Shown: positions 8,159-19,800 of the stretch, one piece after another
How the letters are laid out: the number at the start of each line of letters is the position of its first letter
Position numbering within the stretch: position 1 is the first letter of the stretch
NCBI GenBank assembly: GCA_002694035.1
Contig: NZKY01000045.1
Span: 1 to 39,466, forward strand
Direction: 5' to 3'
Origin: Opitutia bacterium
GTDB taxonomy: Bacteria > Verrucomicrobiota > Verrucomicrobiia > Opitutales > Seribacteraceae
Length of the DNA: 39,466 nt
Made by a program: the position numbers and the translations under genes
The notes under the pieces: model-generated
What the model saw: the letters and a program-made list of their open reading frames with translations, nothing else
The model's database searches: none
What the model was told of the DNA's origin: nothing

Positions 8159-10548
8159 GCTTTCTCAACGGAGCATTAGTTCTTGGTGCATTGACCGCGC
8201 TGGTTCCCCTAATCATTCATTTATTCAACCGCAGTCGTTTTAAAATAATAAAATGGGGAGCAACCCATTTACTTGAATCAGTGTTAAGGAAAAATCGTAA
8301 ACAAATTCAGTTAGAACAATGGATTATTCTAATTATCCGGTGCACAATCCCAGTTCTCCTTGCACTGACCTTAGCACGCATGGTTGTGATGAATTGGAAT
8401 TCTTTTCTCTTTTTTTTATTACTCCCACTGGGTGCCCTACTCTTTTTGATTATAATGGCGTTCTCTCAAAAAACTCGGGTTTTTTGGGGACTGCTTTGCT
8501 TTGCATGTTTATTTTTAACAGGACTGGGTGCACTAGGCTTTCTTCCTGATTGGGGACAAGAAAATAAGCTCTCTGCTGCTTCTGGTGATGTACCGGCAAG
8601 CACGGTAATTCTTTTAGATGACAGCCTTTCAATGAATGCCGTTGAAAGTTTTTCAAAAGCACAGAATTTCATATCTGGGTACCTCAAGAATATGCATCAA
8701 CAATCTGAGACCAGCATTCTCCAGCTTGGTGGAATTACCACTCCCGTTTTTGAAAAGCCGACTTCTGATCCCAATGCACTTGCCCTAAGAAACGACTCCC
8801 TGAATGCCCAAGGCGATCGAATATCTTTGCTTTCCGGATTGGACCAGGCACTTAGTATCGTTGCAGATGGAAAAAATTTAAAGAGGGAAATCATTCTACT
8901 TTCGGACTTTAGAAAGCAGGATTGGAAAGACTGGGATGGAACAGCAGTCAATGCATTTAAGGAAAGATTATCTTCCATTCCAAATAGTCCAGATTTAACC
9001 TTTATAGATGTTGGTAAAGAATCCACAAAAAATTTATCGGTTGAAAAACTTGTGCTTTCTTCACAGACGATCGGAATCGGACACCCGGTGAGGATTAGAG
9101 CAACCATTCAAAATTACAGTTTGGAATCTTTTGATGGAAATTTACAAGTCAGCCTTTTTGCTGATCAAAACGAAACAGCTATAGATGAAGCATTTATTTC
9201 CATTGGGCCAAATGCATCGGCCCAAGTTGCATTCACTCATCAATTTAAAACTGCGGGCCCAAAAGTTGTGCATACCGAAATAAAAGTTGTAGATGATTTA
9301 CCCCAAGATAACAGAAGAAGTTCCGCACTTAATGTTATTGAACAAATCAATGTTCTCCTCGTGGATGGAGATCCGTCCGAAGAATGGCTTAGGGGCGAAA
9401 CAGACTTTATAAAATTAGCTCTTACACCTTTTGAGGAAAACAAAGAGAGCGGTTCGAAAAAGTCTTCGATTGTAAAAGGAGAAATGAAAGACCTTATTTT
9501 AGCCACATCACTTCCTTCCGACCGATTAAATACAATCGATTCATTTTCAAACTACAGTTTGATCATACTTGCTAATATCGAAAAGCTTGATCAGGAAGCA
9601 GCTCAAAGAATACAAGTCTTTGTTGAAAACGGCGGGGGATTGCTCATTTGCTCTGGCAACCGGATTAGTAGTGACTGGTATAACGAAAACTGGGGAACAA
9701 ATGGGATTCAATTTATGCCCATGGAAATAACCGGATCAAAAGGAATCCTTGAGAATGAATTATCTTACTCGAGGATTTCCAGTTCTTATTTTGAACATCC
9801 TGCTTTATCTATGTTTAATGATCCGCGTAATGGAAGCCTAGCAGATGCACAAATTAAAAAATGGCTGGTCATGGATGAATCAAAGGTGAGAAATGATCCT
9901 AATGTGACTACCCTTGCTAGACTTGCTAATGGTCAGCCTATTTTGGCTGAGAAAAAATTTGGTAAAGGCGTCGTCATGTTTTGGGGGACATCAATTGATA
10001 CGGATTGGACAAATCTCCCAGCTCGCCCAAGCTATCTCCCCTTTGCTCAACAAATTGCTTCTTATCTCTCTGAAAAAGTCCTACCCCCCAGAACGGTAAA
10101 TGCTGGTCTACCTATTACTCATTATATTGTCGAACAAGATAAAGATGTTGTGTTCAGTCTAAATTTACCAGATGGATCATCGCGATCTTTAATACCCCGC
10201 AAAAGAAAAGACCGGTACATCCTTGAATTCATGAATACACGCCTTCCCGGAACTTACGAATTGAAAAATTCTGAAAATGTGGTGGCTAAATTTGTAGTTT
10301 TACCCTCCTTATCTGAATCAATTTTAGAAAAAATCACAGAGGAACAAATCAAATCAGCCTCCGGTGCAATTCACGACAACATCATCCGAATAGATGGTAA
10401 AGATGGAAAAGGATGGGAATCCTATTCTATAATGGATAGTCGAAGGAAATTCGGACGGGAAACCTGGCAAATTCTTTTGGCTACCCTCTTGTGTCTGGTC
10501 TTTGTGGAAATCATTCTGCTTAGAAAATTTGCTAGGGTCACGACATGA
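8155..10548 (+). CDS. BatA-like N-terminal membrane domain / VWA protein
   Basis: 797 aa; N-term 'FLNGALVLGALTALVPLIIHLFNRSRFKIIKWGATHLLE', several TM segments, VWA MIDAS 'ILLDDSLSM', GATase-like stretch 'VFVENGGGLLICSGN', C-terminal TM. GTG start overlaps the previous stop. Confidence 0.85.
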   Translation: MSFLNGALVLGALTALVPLIIHLFNRSRFKIIKWGATHLLESVLRKNRKQIQLEQWIILIIRCTIPVLLALTLARMVVMNWNSFLFFLLLPLGALLFLIIMAFSQKTRVFWGLLCFACLFLTGLGALGFLPDWGQENKLSAASGDVPASTVILLDDSLSMNAVESFSKAQNFISGYLKNMHQQSETSILQLGGITTPVFEKPTSDPNALALRNDSLNAQGDRISLLSGLDQALSIVADGKNLKREIILLSDFRKQDWKDWDGTAVNAFKERLSSIPNSPDLTFIDVGKESTKNLSVEKLVLSSQTIGIGHPVRIRATIQNYSLESFDGNLQVSLFADQNETAIDEAFISIGPNASAQVAFTHQFKTAGPKVVHTEIKVVDDLPQDNRRSSALNVIEQINVLLVDGDPSEEWLRGETDFIKLALTPFEENKESGSKKSSIVKGEMKDLILATSLPSDRLNTIDSFSNYSLIILANIEKLDQEAAQRIQVFVENGGGLLICSGNRISSDWYNENWGTNGIQFMPMEITGSKGILENELSYSRISSSYFEHPALSMFNDPRNGSLADAQIKKWLVMDESKVRNDPNVTTLARLANGQPILAEKKFGKGVVMFWGTSIDTDWTNLPARPSYLPFAQQIASYLSEKVLPPRTVNAGLPITHYIVEQDKDVVFSLNLPDGSSRSLIPRKRKDRYILEFMNTRLPGTYELKNSENVVAKFVVLPSLSESILEKITEEQIKSASGAIHDNIIRIDGKDGKGWESYSIMDSRRKFGRETWQILLATLLCLVFVEIILLRKFARVTT

Positions 10549-13500
10549 ATTCTGCACCTGAAAATATTCGACTGCTATGGGCTGGTGAATGGCCGTTATG
10601 GCAGACTTTGGTACTGTCTTTGATCCTGGTACTTTTGGCAGTTTGGATTTATCGGTCGGAAGTAAAGCGGGGAACTAGTGGTCGACTTCGCTGGTTACTC
10701 CCCACCCTTCGATGTCTCTCATTAATTACTATTGTTCTAACTCTTGCCGGACCCGTTCTTCAGTTACAAAGAGAAGAAGGTAACCGGGGAAAAATCACAG
10801 TGTTTCTTGATTCATCTGAAAGTATGAGTTTAAAAGATGAAAGTTATAAAGCAGGAAGAAAAATACTTCTCGCAAAAGAACATGGATTTCTTCCAGAAGA
10901 ATCAGACATTGTAGATTACCGATTTGCTCAAGGTAGTCGAAAATTGGAAAAGCTGGCTGAAATACTAAGAAAAACAGATACCGAGAATACCGGGAAAGAT
11001 GAACTCGTTAGGATTCAAAAAGAAATAACATCAATTTTGAAATTACTGGGAGAAGAAAAATCCACCTTTTCCAAGTTAACCAGGGATAATTTCTTACTGG
11101 AAGAAGTTTGGCTGAATTTAGACGGCAGTAATTGGGAAGACTTACTAAACCAAAAAAGATACACGGATGAAAGTCCTGATCAATATGCGTATCTCTCCAA
11201 TTCGGAAACAAAAAGAAATACGGGCGATCAATACGCACGTAGAATTAAAGCATTTCTTAATCCACCAGAGGATGGAGACTATATATTTTGGTTGTATTCA
11301 GATGACTCATCTGTCTTAAAAATCGCACAGCCAAGATCCGAGAATTTCAAAAATATTGTCAAAGTTGACTCGTATACTGGTTCCTCATGGAAAGAAAGTG
11401 TAAGGAGTGAAAAAATCTTTCTTGAAAAACAAAAGATTTATCCGATTGAAATTATTCATAAGGAAGGTTCAGGGGATGATTTTTGTGCCATTGGATGGAC
11501 GCTTCCTTCCGGAAAAGAAGAAAAGCCAATTAATGGTAAATATTTTTCTGCTCCACTTAGTCCAAAAGACACTCCGGAGGAAATGGAAATTCAAAATCAA
11601 ATCAGTAAAAAATTCGAAGCTATTTTTCAATCTGACCCCCAAGATAAGCCTGTAAATTTTGAAAATCTTGCTATCAGTGCAATGGAGTTATCTATCGTTC
11701 TTCAGGAAAAATTTGATGATTATGCGGAATCCTTACTAAAACAAAATATTCTCGCTTTGAATGAGGCGATGAAAAATTTCGAAGCATTTACTAGAATGGA
11801 ACGGGCAACCCAGCTTTTATCTCATCCCAAAAATGGACTTTTGGAAGAATTCCGCGATACGCATTTGCTTGAAATTCGTAATCTGTCAGAAAATGCAACC
11901 GAAGTTCTCTGGGATAATTTTTCTGAATCAGAACAATTTGACACAGAAATAGATCCGGTATCCAAATACACTAATTTATCAGACGGAATCTTAAGCTCCC
12001 TAAGAGTTGAAGATCAAAATAAAGAAGAAAATAATATACGTGGAGCAGCTGTTCTCATTTCTGATGGTGGTCATAATCAGGAAAATTCTCCCCTTCAAAC
12101 CGCAAAGCTTCTAGCCGTTAGAAATCTGCCAATCTACACTGTCGGTCTGGGTAGCGATCAAAAACCATTAGACTTGGCACTTCTTCAGACTGTAGTACCG
12201 GACTCTGTTTACCAAGAAGACCGCATTAAAGGGATTATTTCAATTAAGGATAATCTCACCCCGGGAACTGCGTACTCGATTAGAATTAATGATTCCGAGG
12301 GACTTAATGTCTGGGAAAAATCAATGGTGGGCATGGATGTGGGCATTGGTCAAATTACTTTTGACTTTCCGGCAAAAAAAGTCGTGGAACAAAGATTAGC
12401 TGATTTTCCTGAATCTGAAAAAGAAGCGATTCGAACCATCCCCCTGTCCTTTAAAATTGAAGTCGAGCCCATTGAAAATGAAGCCGAAACAGAAAATAAT
12501 CAATTAACTTTTTCAATCGACGCTAGTCGTAGAAAAAATCAAATGCTCATTGTGGATAATAGACCGCGCTGGGAAACGAGGTATCTTAACAATCTTTTCG
12601 AACGAGATGATCGCTGGGAAGTTGCGTGTGTTTGGGGAAAACCCGATTCGGATGAACAAATATTACCGAGAGGTGAAAAAATTAATGAATTTCCAATTTC
12701 CAAAGAAGAATTACTTAAGTTTGACCAAATTGTATTTGGAGAGATTCCAACTGAAGAATTTAGCAAAGAAGAACAAAATTGGATTGTTGATTTTGTTACC
12801 CAACGAGCTGGAGGAATATTATTTATCGATGGCCCGAGACAAAATTTAAGATCATATGAAAATAAAGAAAAACATCCAATTTCTGCTCTTTTTCCAGTAA
12901 CATGGAAAAAAAATGGTCCACTTCGTATTAGCCCATCTTCTTTTGTGCGACCAGAGGAAGAAAATCGTTTAAATGCACTTACACTTGATCCCATTGAGGA
13001 AAGAGATGAAGAAATTTGGAAACACCTTCCTCTTCCCGCTTGGATATCTCCAGTTGAATCATTACCTGGTTCAGATGTTTATCTTGAGGCTTCAACCGAC
13101 GGGACCGACAAGAATAAATCGGCCAAAAATACAATACCCATACTGACTGGAAGATTAGTTGGGGCTGGTAAAGCATTTTATATGGGATTTGATGAAACTT
13201 GGAGATGGCGCTACGAAGTGGCCGACCTTTACCACCAAAGATTTTGGAATCAATTATTATCCAAAGTTATGGAAAGGCCCTTTGCACTAAACCAAGATCA
13301 ATTATCAATGGATGTTGGAGGCAGTGCACACAATAAAGGAAAAGCAATTCCTATTCGGGTTAGACTTCGTGATAAAAATGGAAAGATTCCGGAGCAGCCT
13401 TACCCAGAGGTGGATGCCCTTATCTGGGATGAAGATGAAGTAATTGCAACAGTTCCATTAAAAGGAGTGGATTCAAGTAATGGGCTTTTTATTGGTGAGG

Positions 13501-13853
13501 TTTTTGGTTTGGATGCAAATTCTTACCAGATGTCAGTCCGAGCACCAGGCATTCTAGATGAAATGGAATTTTCCGAACAAAAACTTCCTTTTGAGATAAA
13601 GCCTGGCTTAAACAAAGAGAAAAACTTCCTTGTTTGTGACGAAAATTTATTATCCGAAATGGCAGAACTGTCAGGGGGTAGTTATTTCCGTGAAGAAAAT
13701 TTCAATGAGTTAAAGGAAGTTCTCAGACCAATCAGTTCGGGGAGAATTATAATCAATGAAATTATTTTATGGCAAAGCTATGGTTGGCTTATTTTTGTAG
13801 TTTTTTTACTTGGCTTGGAGATGTTTCTCCGTAAACGAGCCGGTATGTTATAA
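10545..13853 (+). CDS. Large membrane VWA / glutamine-amidotransferase-like protein with PA14-like insertion
   Basis: 1102 aa; N-terminal TMs, MIDAS-like 'ITVFLDSSESMSL', PA14-like 'FLNPPEDGDYIFWLYSDDSSVLKI...PIEIIHKEGSGDDFCAIGWTLPSGKEEKPI', later 'AAVLISDGGHNQ...LPIYTVGLGS', C-terminal TM. Start overlaps previous stop (ATGA). Confidence 0.8.
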   Translation: MNSAPENIRLLWAGEWPLWQTLVLSLILVLLAVWIYRSEVKRGTSGRLRWLLPTLRCLSLITIVLTLAGPVLQLQREEGNRGKITVFLDSSESMSLKDESYKAGRKILLAKEHGFLPEESDIVDYRFAQGSRKLEKLAEILRKTDTENTGKDELVRIQKEITSILKLLGEEKSTFSKLTRDNFLLEEVWLNLDGSNWEDLLNQKRYTDESPDQYAYLSNSETKRNTGDQYARRIKAFLNPPEDGDYIFWLYSDDSSVLKIAQPRSENFKNIVKVDSYTGSSWKESVRSEKIFLEKQKIYPIEIIHKEGSGDDFCAIGWTLPSGKEEKPINGKYFSAPLSPKDTPEEMEIQNQISKKFEAIFQSDPQDKPVNFENLAISAMELSIVLQEKFDDYAESLLKQNILALNEAMKNFEAFTRMERATQLLSHPKNGLLEEFRDTHLLEIRNLSENATEVLWDNFSESEQFDTEIDPVSKYTNLSDGILSSLRVEDQNKEENNIRGAAVLISDGGHNQENSPLQTAKLLAVRNLPIYTVGLGSDQKPLDLALLQTVVPDSVYQEDRIKGIISIKDNLTPGTAYSIRINDSEGLNVWEKSMVGMDVGIGQITFDFPAKKVVEQRLADFPESEKEAIRTIPLSFKIEVEPIENEAETENNQLTFSIDASRRKNQMLIVDNRPRWETRYLNNLFERDDRWEVACVWGKPDSDEQILPRGEKINEFPISKEELLKFDQIVFGEIPTEEFSKEEQNWIVDFVTQRAGGILFIDGPRQNLRSYENKEKHPISALFPVTWKKNGPLRISPSSFVRPEEENRLNALTLDPIEERDEEIWKHLPLPAWISPVESLPGSDVYLEASTDGTDKNKSAKNTIPILTGRLVGAGKAFYMGFDETWRWRYEVADLYHQRFWNQLLSKVMERPFALNQDQLSMDVGGSAHNKGKAIPIRVRLRDKNGKIPEQPYPEVDALIWDEDEVIATVPLKGVDSSNGLFIGEVFGLDANSYQMSVRAPGILDEMEFSEQKLPFEIKPGLNKEKNFLVCDENLLSEMAELSGGSYFREENFNELKEVLRPISSGRIIINEIILWQSYGWLIFVVFLLGLEMFLRKRAGML

Positions 13854-13873
13854 CCCCTATTGGAGAATAGTAA

Positions 13874-16800
13874 ATGAATCCTGAATTAGATCCAATTATT
13901 AAGAGCAAACTGGAAGATTTTAGAGCCCGCAGAAAAAATCTTATCATACTTCGAGGTTTGTGTTCCGGCATTCTTAGTTTTCTCGGAACTTTTGTACTCA
14001 TTGCTTTGCTTGACTATCTAACTCAGGGGCGAATGTCTGCAGACTTAAGAAGCGGGCTTTCCCTATTCGGCTATTTAATTGTTTTGGGGATGGTATGGAG
14101 GACTTGTATCGGCCCTCTTTTGCAACTTCCAAGTGCAAAAAAACTTGCTCGTTTGCTTGAGCAGAGTTCTCCCGATTTGAAAGAAGATTTACTTTCCGCC
14201 GTAGAGTTGGGGATCACAAATGATAGCTCCGTGGATTCTGATGTTTTCAGAAAACTTGTTCAAAAGCAGGCATCCGTGAAGGCGAGCAAAATTGACATTA
14301 AAAGTATTCTTCCACTTGGAAGACTAAAGTATTGGCTTCGGGGAACTGTAACCCTGATTATTTTGACATTAGGCCTACTTCAAATTCCCGATTTTGGAAG
14401 TGATCTAAAATTGCTTATGCAAAGAGCTATCGTTCCGGGCTCAAATCTTCCACCTTTGACTTTATACGATGTCCGCATTCTTGCACCAGATGAGAATGTT
14501 ACCCGTACTCCGAGCAATGAACCGCTTCGTTTTGTAACCCTTATAAAACCAAAAAAAGAAGGATTAACCTTCAAGGAAATTTCTTTGGAAACAAAATCAC
14601 TCAAGGAAAGTAAGAATGTCCCATTATCAAAGCGGAATGACGAACGATTTTTTGTCGATTACAATGTGGGGAATCAAAAATTCGAATATCGGATTCTTGT
14701 TGATAACGCTCCGCAAACTGAATGGCGAAATATGGATGTTGGTTCCCGTCCTTATGTTAAAAATTTCCAAAAGAATTTTCAATATCCAGAATATTCAGAA
14801 CTGGAACCACTTCAGTTGACTGAAGGGCATGGTGATCTTGAAGCCTGGGAAGGAACAACCGTTGATCTAGCGCTAATTACCAACCAACCTGTTCAATCTG
14901 GAAAACTCGAGTTTCAATGGGTTGAGAAACCCAAGGAAGTTCGGGATTTAAAACCTGAAACAGAAGACAATATTTTACAAACCTCTATCCGGATGACCCA
15001 TCCGGGAACTTATCGGGTAAGAAATCTTATTGATCAGAAACTTGGATGGGAAGGGAGACCTTCCTCTCTTTTTGAGATAACGGTAAAACCGGACTTGGCT
15101 CCCTCAGTTAAATGGGTTAAACCAACGGAAAGAAAATTACTTGTTGCTCCAAATGATCTTCTAAGTTTTTCAGCTCTTGCAGAAGATGATCTCGGGTTGG
15201 CCCGAATCGAATATCTGATTCAAAAAAACAAGGGGAAATGGCAAGCTTTTGCGATACCAGGTTTGATTGATCCTAGAGGGCAAGTAGCATCGGCAATTTC
15301 CTTTGATCTTGATCTACTTCTTCATAACTTAAAACCAGGAACACAGGCTTCCCTTAAACTAAGAACACAAGACTTAAAGGGATTGAGAGCGGAAACTGAA
15401 ATAATTGAGCTTTCGATTGTTTCAAGGGACTTTGATTTAAGTAATCTTCATTTACTGGAGAAGAAAGCAAAGGTTTTGGAAAACCTTGATAGGATAAAAA
15501 CTGAATCTGTACAGATGCAGAAAAATTTTCAAAAATCTCTACGAGAATTTCAGCAAGATAAACAGAATAAAAAATATTTTCTTGAAAAAAGTAATCAGGC
15601 AGAAAATGAATTTCTTGTAACGGCAGAAAACACATACCTAGACAGTCTTAGATATCTGGTTTCAATGCCGAGAGGTGCAGATTCTTTTCAGCTTTCGCAG
15701 ATGGCTCAGATGAATGGACAGATTTTTCATACCATGGGTACGACATGGAAAAAAAATATGAACGATCTGGAAATTTATGATGATAGAAATCAGGCTCGGA
15801 CAAAGAGTAATGAACTCGCAAAGAAAGTCCTTAGTAAGCGAATATCAATGGCAGGGAATTTTCGTAATGTTGCCCAGGATTTACTTAATCAACACTCTGA
15901 AACTATCGGTGTTTCATTTCTCAATTCACTCCATAAAAGACAAAAAGAATTAATTGGGAATCTTGAGGAAAGAAAACCCCTACCCTTTATTTCTAGAAGG
16001 CAAGAGGTTGCCCTTGGTCAATGGGACCCGATTGCCAAAACATTCTCCTACTCCCGCGATTGGGCAAAATCCTCCACCTTAAAAAGAATCAAATCTGAAC
16101 AGTTAAAATTAGTTGAGTCCTTGAAAAATGGAAAGGACGACAGAAAAAGCATACAAAAAAATATATTGGAATGGGAAAAAACAATTCAGAATATTCTTCG
16201 TGAAACCCGGCAAAAACTTGCCTCAAAATCACGCGAATCTTTTCGACAAAAATCGGAAGAGCTTTTTTGGAATCTTAATCGTAATTATCTTCTTTGGGAT
16301 AAACTAGGTAATAAATGGAAAAAACTGATGAATTCAAAAACTGATGAATTCGATAAAATTACCCATGATTTACTTGGCGAATCGGATATCGTTATCTCGG
16401 AAACTATGATGCTTTCGGAAGTTGAGCAGTCCAGAAAAGATCAAAATTCTTTATTTGTTAAAGATGCCGGTCAAACAGGGCGAGCACTCATTAAAATACA
16501 ACAGGAAATACGTGAAATTGATACATATCAGAAAATTAAATTTGATGAGATTTCGAAAAAATCTTCTGAACTTGGTCAAGCATTCAGTCTTGTTCAGTTA
16601 CAACATCACTTAATCGGAACTGCCAATCAGGTGCTCTTTTTCATGAGAAAAGAGAATTCAAAACCTGCTTCATGGAAGGGTGCTGAATGTGCAAGGCAAT
16701 GGGGGCGTGTCGAAGCAATTTGGAAACCTATTTTGGATAGTATGTACCGAATGAGAATCTCAAATGAGATTGTGGACATAATGAAAAAACTTCCAAATCA

Positions 16801-19800
16801 ACCGTATCGAAAAAATGTAATTAGGGAAATGCAAAACCGGTTAAGAAACGATAAAGACATCGTTAAATCTATGATTCAAGACGCTGATCTTGTTTTTAAG
16901 GATCTTCAACAAATAATTTCCTTGCTAAAAGATGATATTCTCGAAGCCAGATCGTTCATAAATCAAATCGCACCTTCCATTCCCGAACTTGCCAGAGAAC
17001 TTGCCAAAGAAACTGCACAACAAAAAGAAAACATTCAAAAAATTCAAAATGATAATAATCAATCTTTTTCAGAAAAAAAAGAAGAGCTGACGGCCCTTAA
17101 GCTAGAACAGGAGGAAATTGGTAATTCGATTGAAAACTTTGCTCAGGCCCTCAGGCAAGAAGCAAATATTCAAAACCTGCTAGATGATGAAGGTCGAGAA
17201 ATAGCTAGAGATTCAGACGATGCTGCCGCACTTGTTGAGGAAACTGAAGTTGAAATTGAAGATAATTTTAAGAAAGTAACAGAGAGTAATGACTCAGAAG
17301 AAATTGAATCTTTGTCTGAGGAGACAATTGCCAGCCAAGAGGAATTAATTGAAGAATTAAATCTCATCGCGAATCATTTTGAAAAGTTAAAGGACCAAGA
17401 ATCAGTAGCGGAAACAAGAGCTGAACTTCGTGAATTGGAAGAAAATCTAGAAATTGCAGAAGAGATCGAAGAACAATATGCACAGGCAGAAAGACTCGCT
17501 GATTTAGCTAAGCTTGCACCCGAAGAACTCCTAAAAGAATTGGAAGAAGAACTAGAGCAAAATCAAGCCATGCAACGGGAATTATCCGACCTTGCACAAG
17601 AAACTGCGGAAGATGCTAAAGAGCAACTTAAAGAGGCTCTAACTGAAGAAGAAGCACTCATAGACAAATTAGAAAAGGAAAACAAAGGAATTCAGGAGGA
17701 AAAACAAAAGCTCGCCAAAGAATTAGAAAAAATAGCTAAAGAAACGCAAAAGCTAGCTGAACAAAAAATTGAGACTTTAAAAAAGGAAGCTGAAAAAGCG
17801 GAGATCGAAAAGGTTGAAGATAAGTCAAATGAGTTGATTGACTCTCTAATAGAGGAAGCACTTAAAGTGGAAGATGTGGCCAAAAAGAAACCGGACACTC
17901 AAAAACTTAAGGACTCAGCCAAGGAACTTGCCGAATCGTTGAACCAAACCAGTGAAGAATTAAATGAGCTTGCCAAAGAACTTGAAAAACAAGCTGAACA
18001 TACACCTGAATCAGCACAAGCAGAAGCTGAGGAGTTAGAGGAAGTTGCTCAAAAAGCGGAAAAGTTTGCGGATTCATTGCAGGAAAATACCGATCAGAAA
18101 AAAGAGGAGGCCCAGCAGGCCCAGCAGGAATCACTAAGGAAAGAAATGGAGGCGGAACAAAAGAAGGATAATCTAAACAAGGCTAGTCAAGAATTGGCAA
18201 AAGCAGAGGAGATAGCTTCTGAATTACCTGACGATCCCAATAATCGACAAAATTTAGAAGACTCAAAAAAAGAATTCGCTGAAGAATTGGAAGCATTTAA
18301 AAATGCTGAAGAAGAAAGAAAAGAAGCTGAGATCAAAGCCGATAATTTAGAGGAATTAGCAAAAAAATCGGAAGCGGCTTCTAATAAAGCTACTCAAGAG
18401 GCTCAAGAAAAAAGGGAGCAAGCTGAACAAGCAAAGAAAATTGCAGACGCTTTTACTAATGAGGAAGATCAAGAACTTATTTCACAAGCAAGCGAAAATG
18501 GCTCCGAGTTGGCTAGTGAGGCTGCCCTTCAGGCACAAGACCTTCAGCAGAGGGCAGAAGAGATTGCTGAGGCATTGGATCAACTCACAGAAAATGCTGA
18601 GGGAAATGAGGAACTTCTATCAGAGGCTTTGCAAAAACAGAATGAATTAGCAGAAGATATATTTGAAACTTCACAAGATCTTGCACGTGCCGCAAGACAC
18701 GAAGAGAGACTTGATAACGAGGAAGTAAGCAATTTGCTAGATGATCTTGCCGAAAATAGCAAAGAAACTGCATTGAATGAAATTCCTGAAACCGGACAGG
18801 CTATTGAAAATCAGGCTCTAGCAAATGAACTTGAAAATCTTGCTGAAGCTGCCAAAGACTTAGCTGGAGAATTAGAAGAAACAAATCCCCAAGGAGATCA
18901 AGGAATTGCTGATCAACTTACTGCGGGTGCAGAACAAGCAGAAAATGCCTTGGAAGATCAGCCCTCCTTTTCTGAATTAAAAAAAGAGGCAGAGACATTT
19001 ACAGAGCAGGCTAATCTTGCCGAAGAACAATTAGAGCAACTTGCCCAATCTCTTGCAGCAGAAGCAAAATCTGCACAGGAAAAAGCTGATGATTCAACAA
19101 GCGATACAAATCAGGCGAAAACAGAAATGGAACAAGCCCTAGAAGATGCAAAGCATGCTGAAGAACTTGCTCAAAAACTTGATGATGCTGCAAACAAAGC
19201 GACTCAAGAAATGGAAACTGGAAATGCTACACAACAAGATGTAAATGACGCTGTCGAAGCTGCTGAAAAGGCTGCCAAAGAGGCTGCACAACTTTCTTCC
19301 CTAGCCGAAAAAGCATCCGAAGATTTTGAAGATATACAGGAGCAAGCAACTTTAGACCAGCAGGCAGCTGAGACTGCAATGCAAGAATCAAAACAGGCTG
19401 CAGAGCAAGCAGAATCTGCTGCTAATCTTGCCAATTCGGCAGAGGAATTATTGGAAGAATTTTCTAATCCGTTTTCTTCTGAGCTTACTGATTCACAACT
19501 GCCAGGTGCAGTCATTTCCCTTAATGAGGTTGGAGACTCATTGGAACAACAGCTCGACGCACTTGAGCAGCTCCAATCGGGAGAGCCACTTAATTCCAAT
19601 AATTTAAACTCTAATCCTAATATCGAAGAGGAATCATCTTTTGATAGCAGTATCAGTGAACCTACTAATCCAACTACTGAACAATCCGGGTATTCAGAAA
19701 ATCCTTTTCAAATAAACACACCTTTTTCAGATCCGGAAGTTAGCGAAGTCTTGGCCCAGACACTGGATTCTCTTGATCAAGCTGTTTTTGAAAATGAAAA

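Noticed and set aside
12539-12994. 151-aa minus-strand ORF opposite the VWA/PA14 gene
   Set aside because: Shadow ORF; low-complexity Ser/Phe-rich and no supporting context.
17041-19460. Repetitive appearance of the E/A-rich region considered as a DNA tandem repeat array
   Set aside because: Amino-acid bias of a coiled coil; I see no consistent DNA period apart from short local duplications.
19204-19599. 131-aa minus-strand Ser-rich ORF within the giant coiled-coil gene (and similar ones at 17170-17367, 17692-17898, 18580-18762)
   Set aside because: Antisense shadow of Glu/Ala-rich codons, which read as Ser/Ala/Phe/Leu on the other strand; no domain-like composition.
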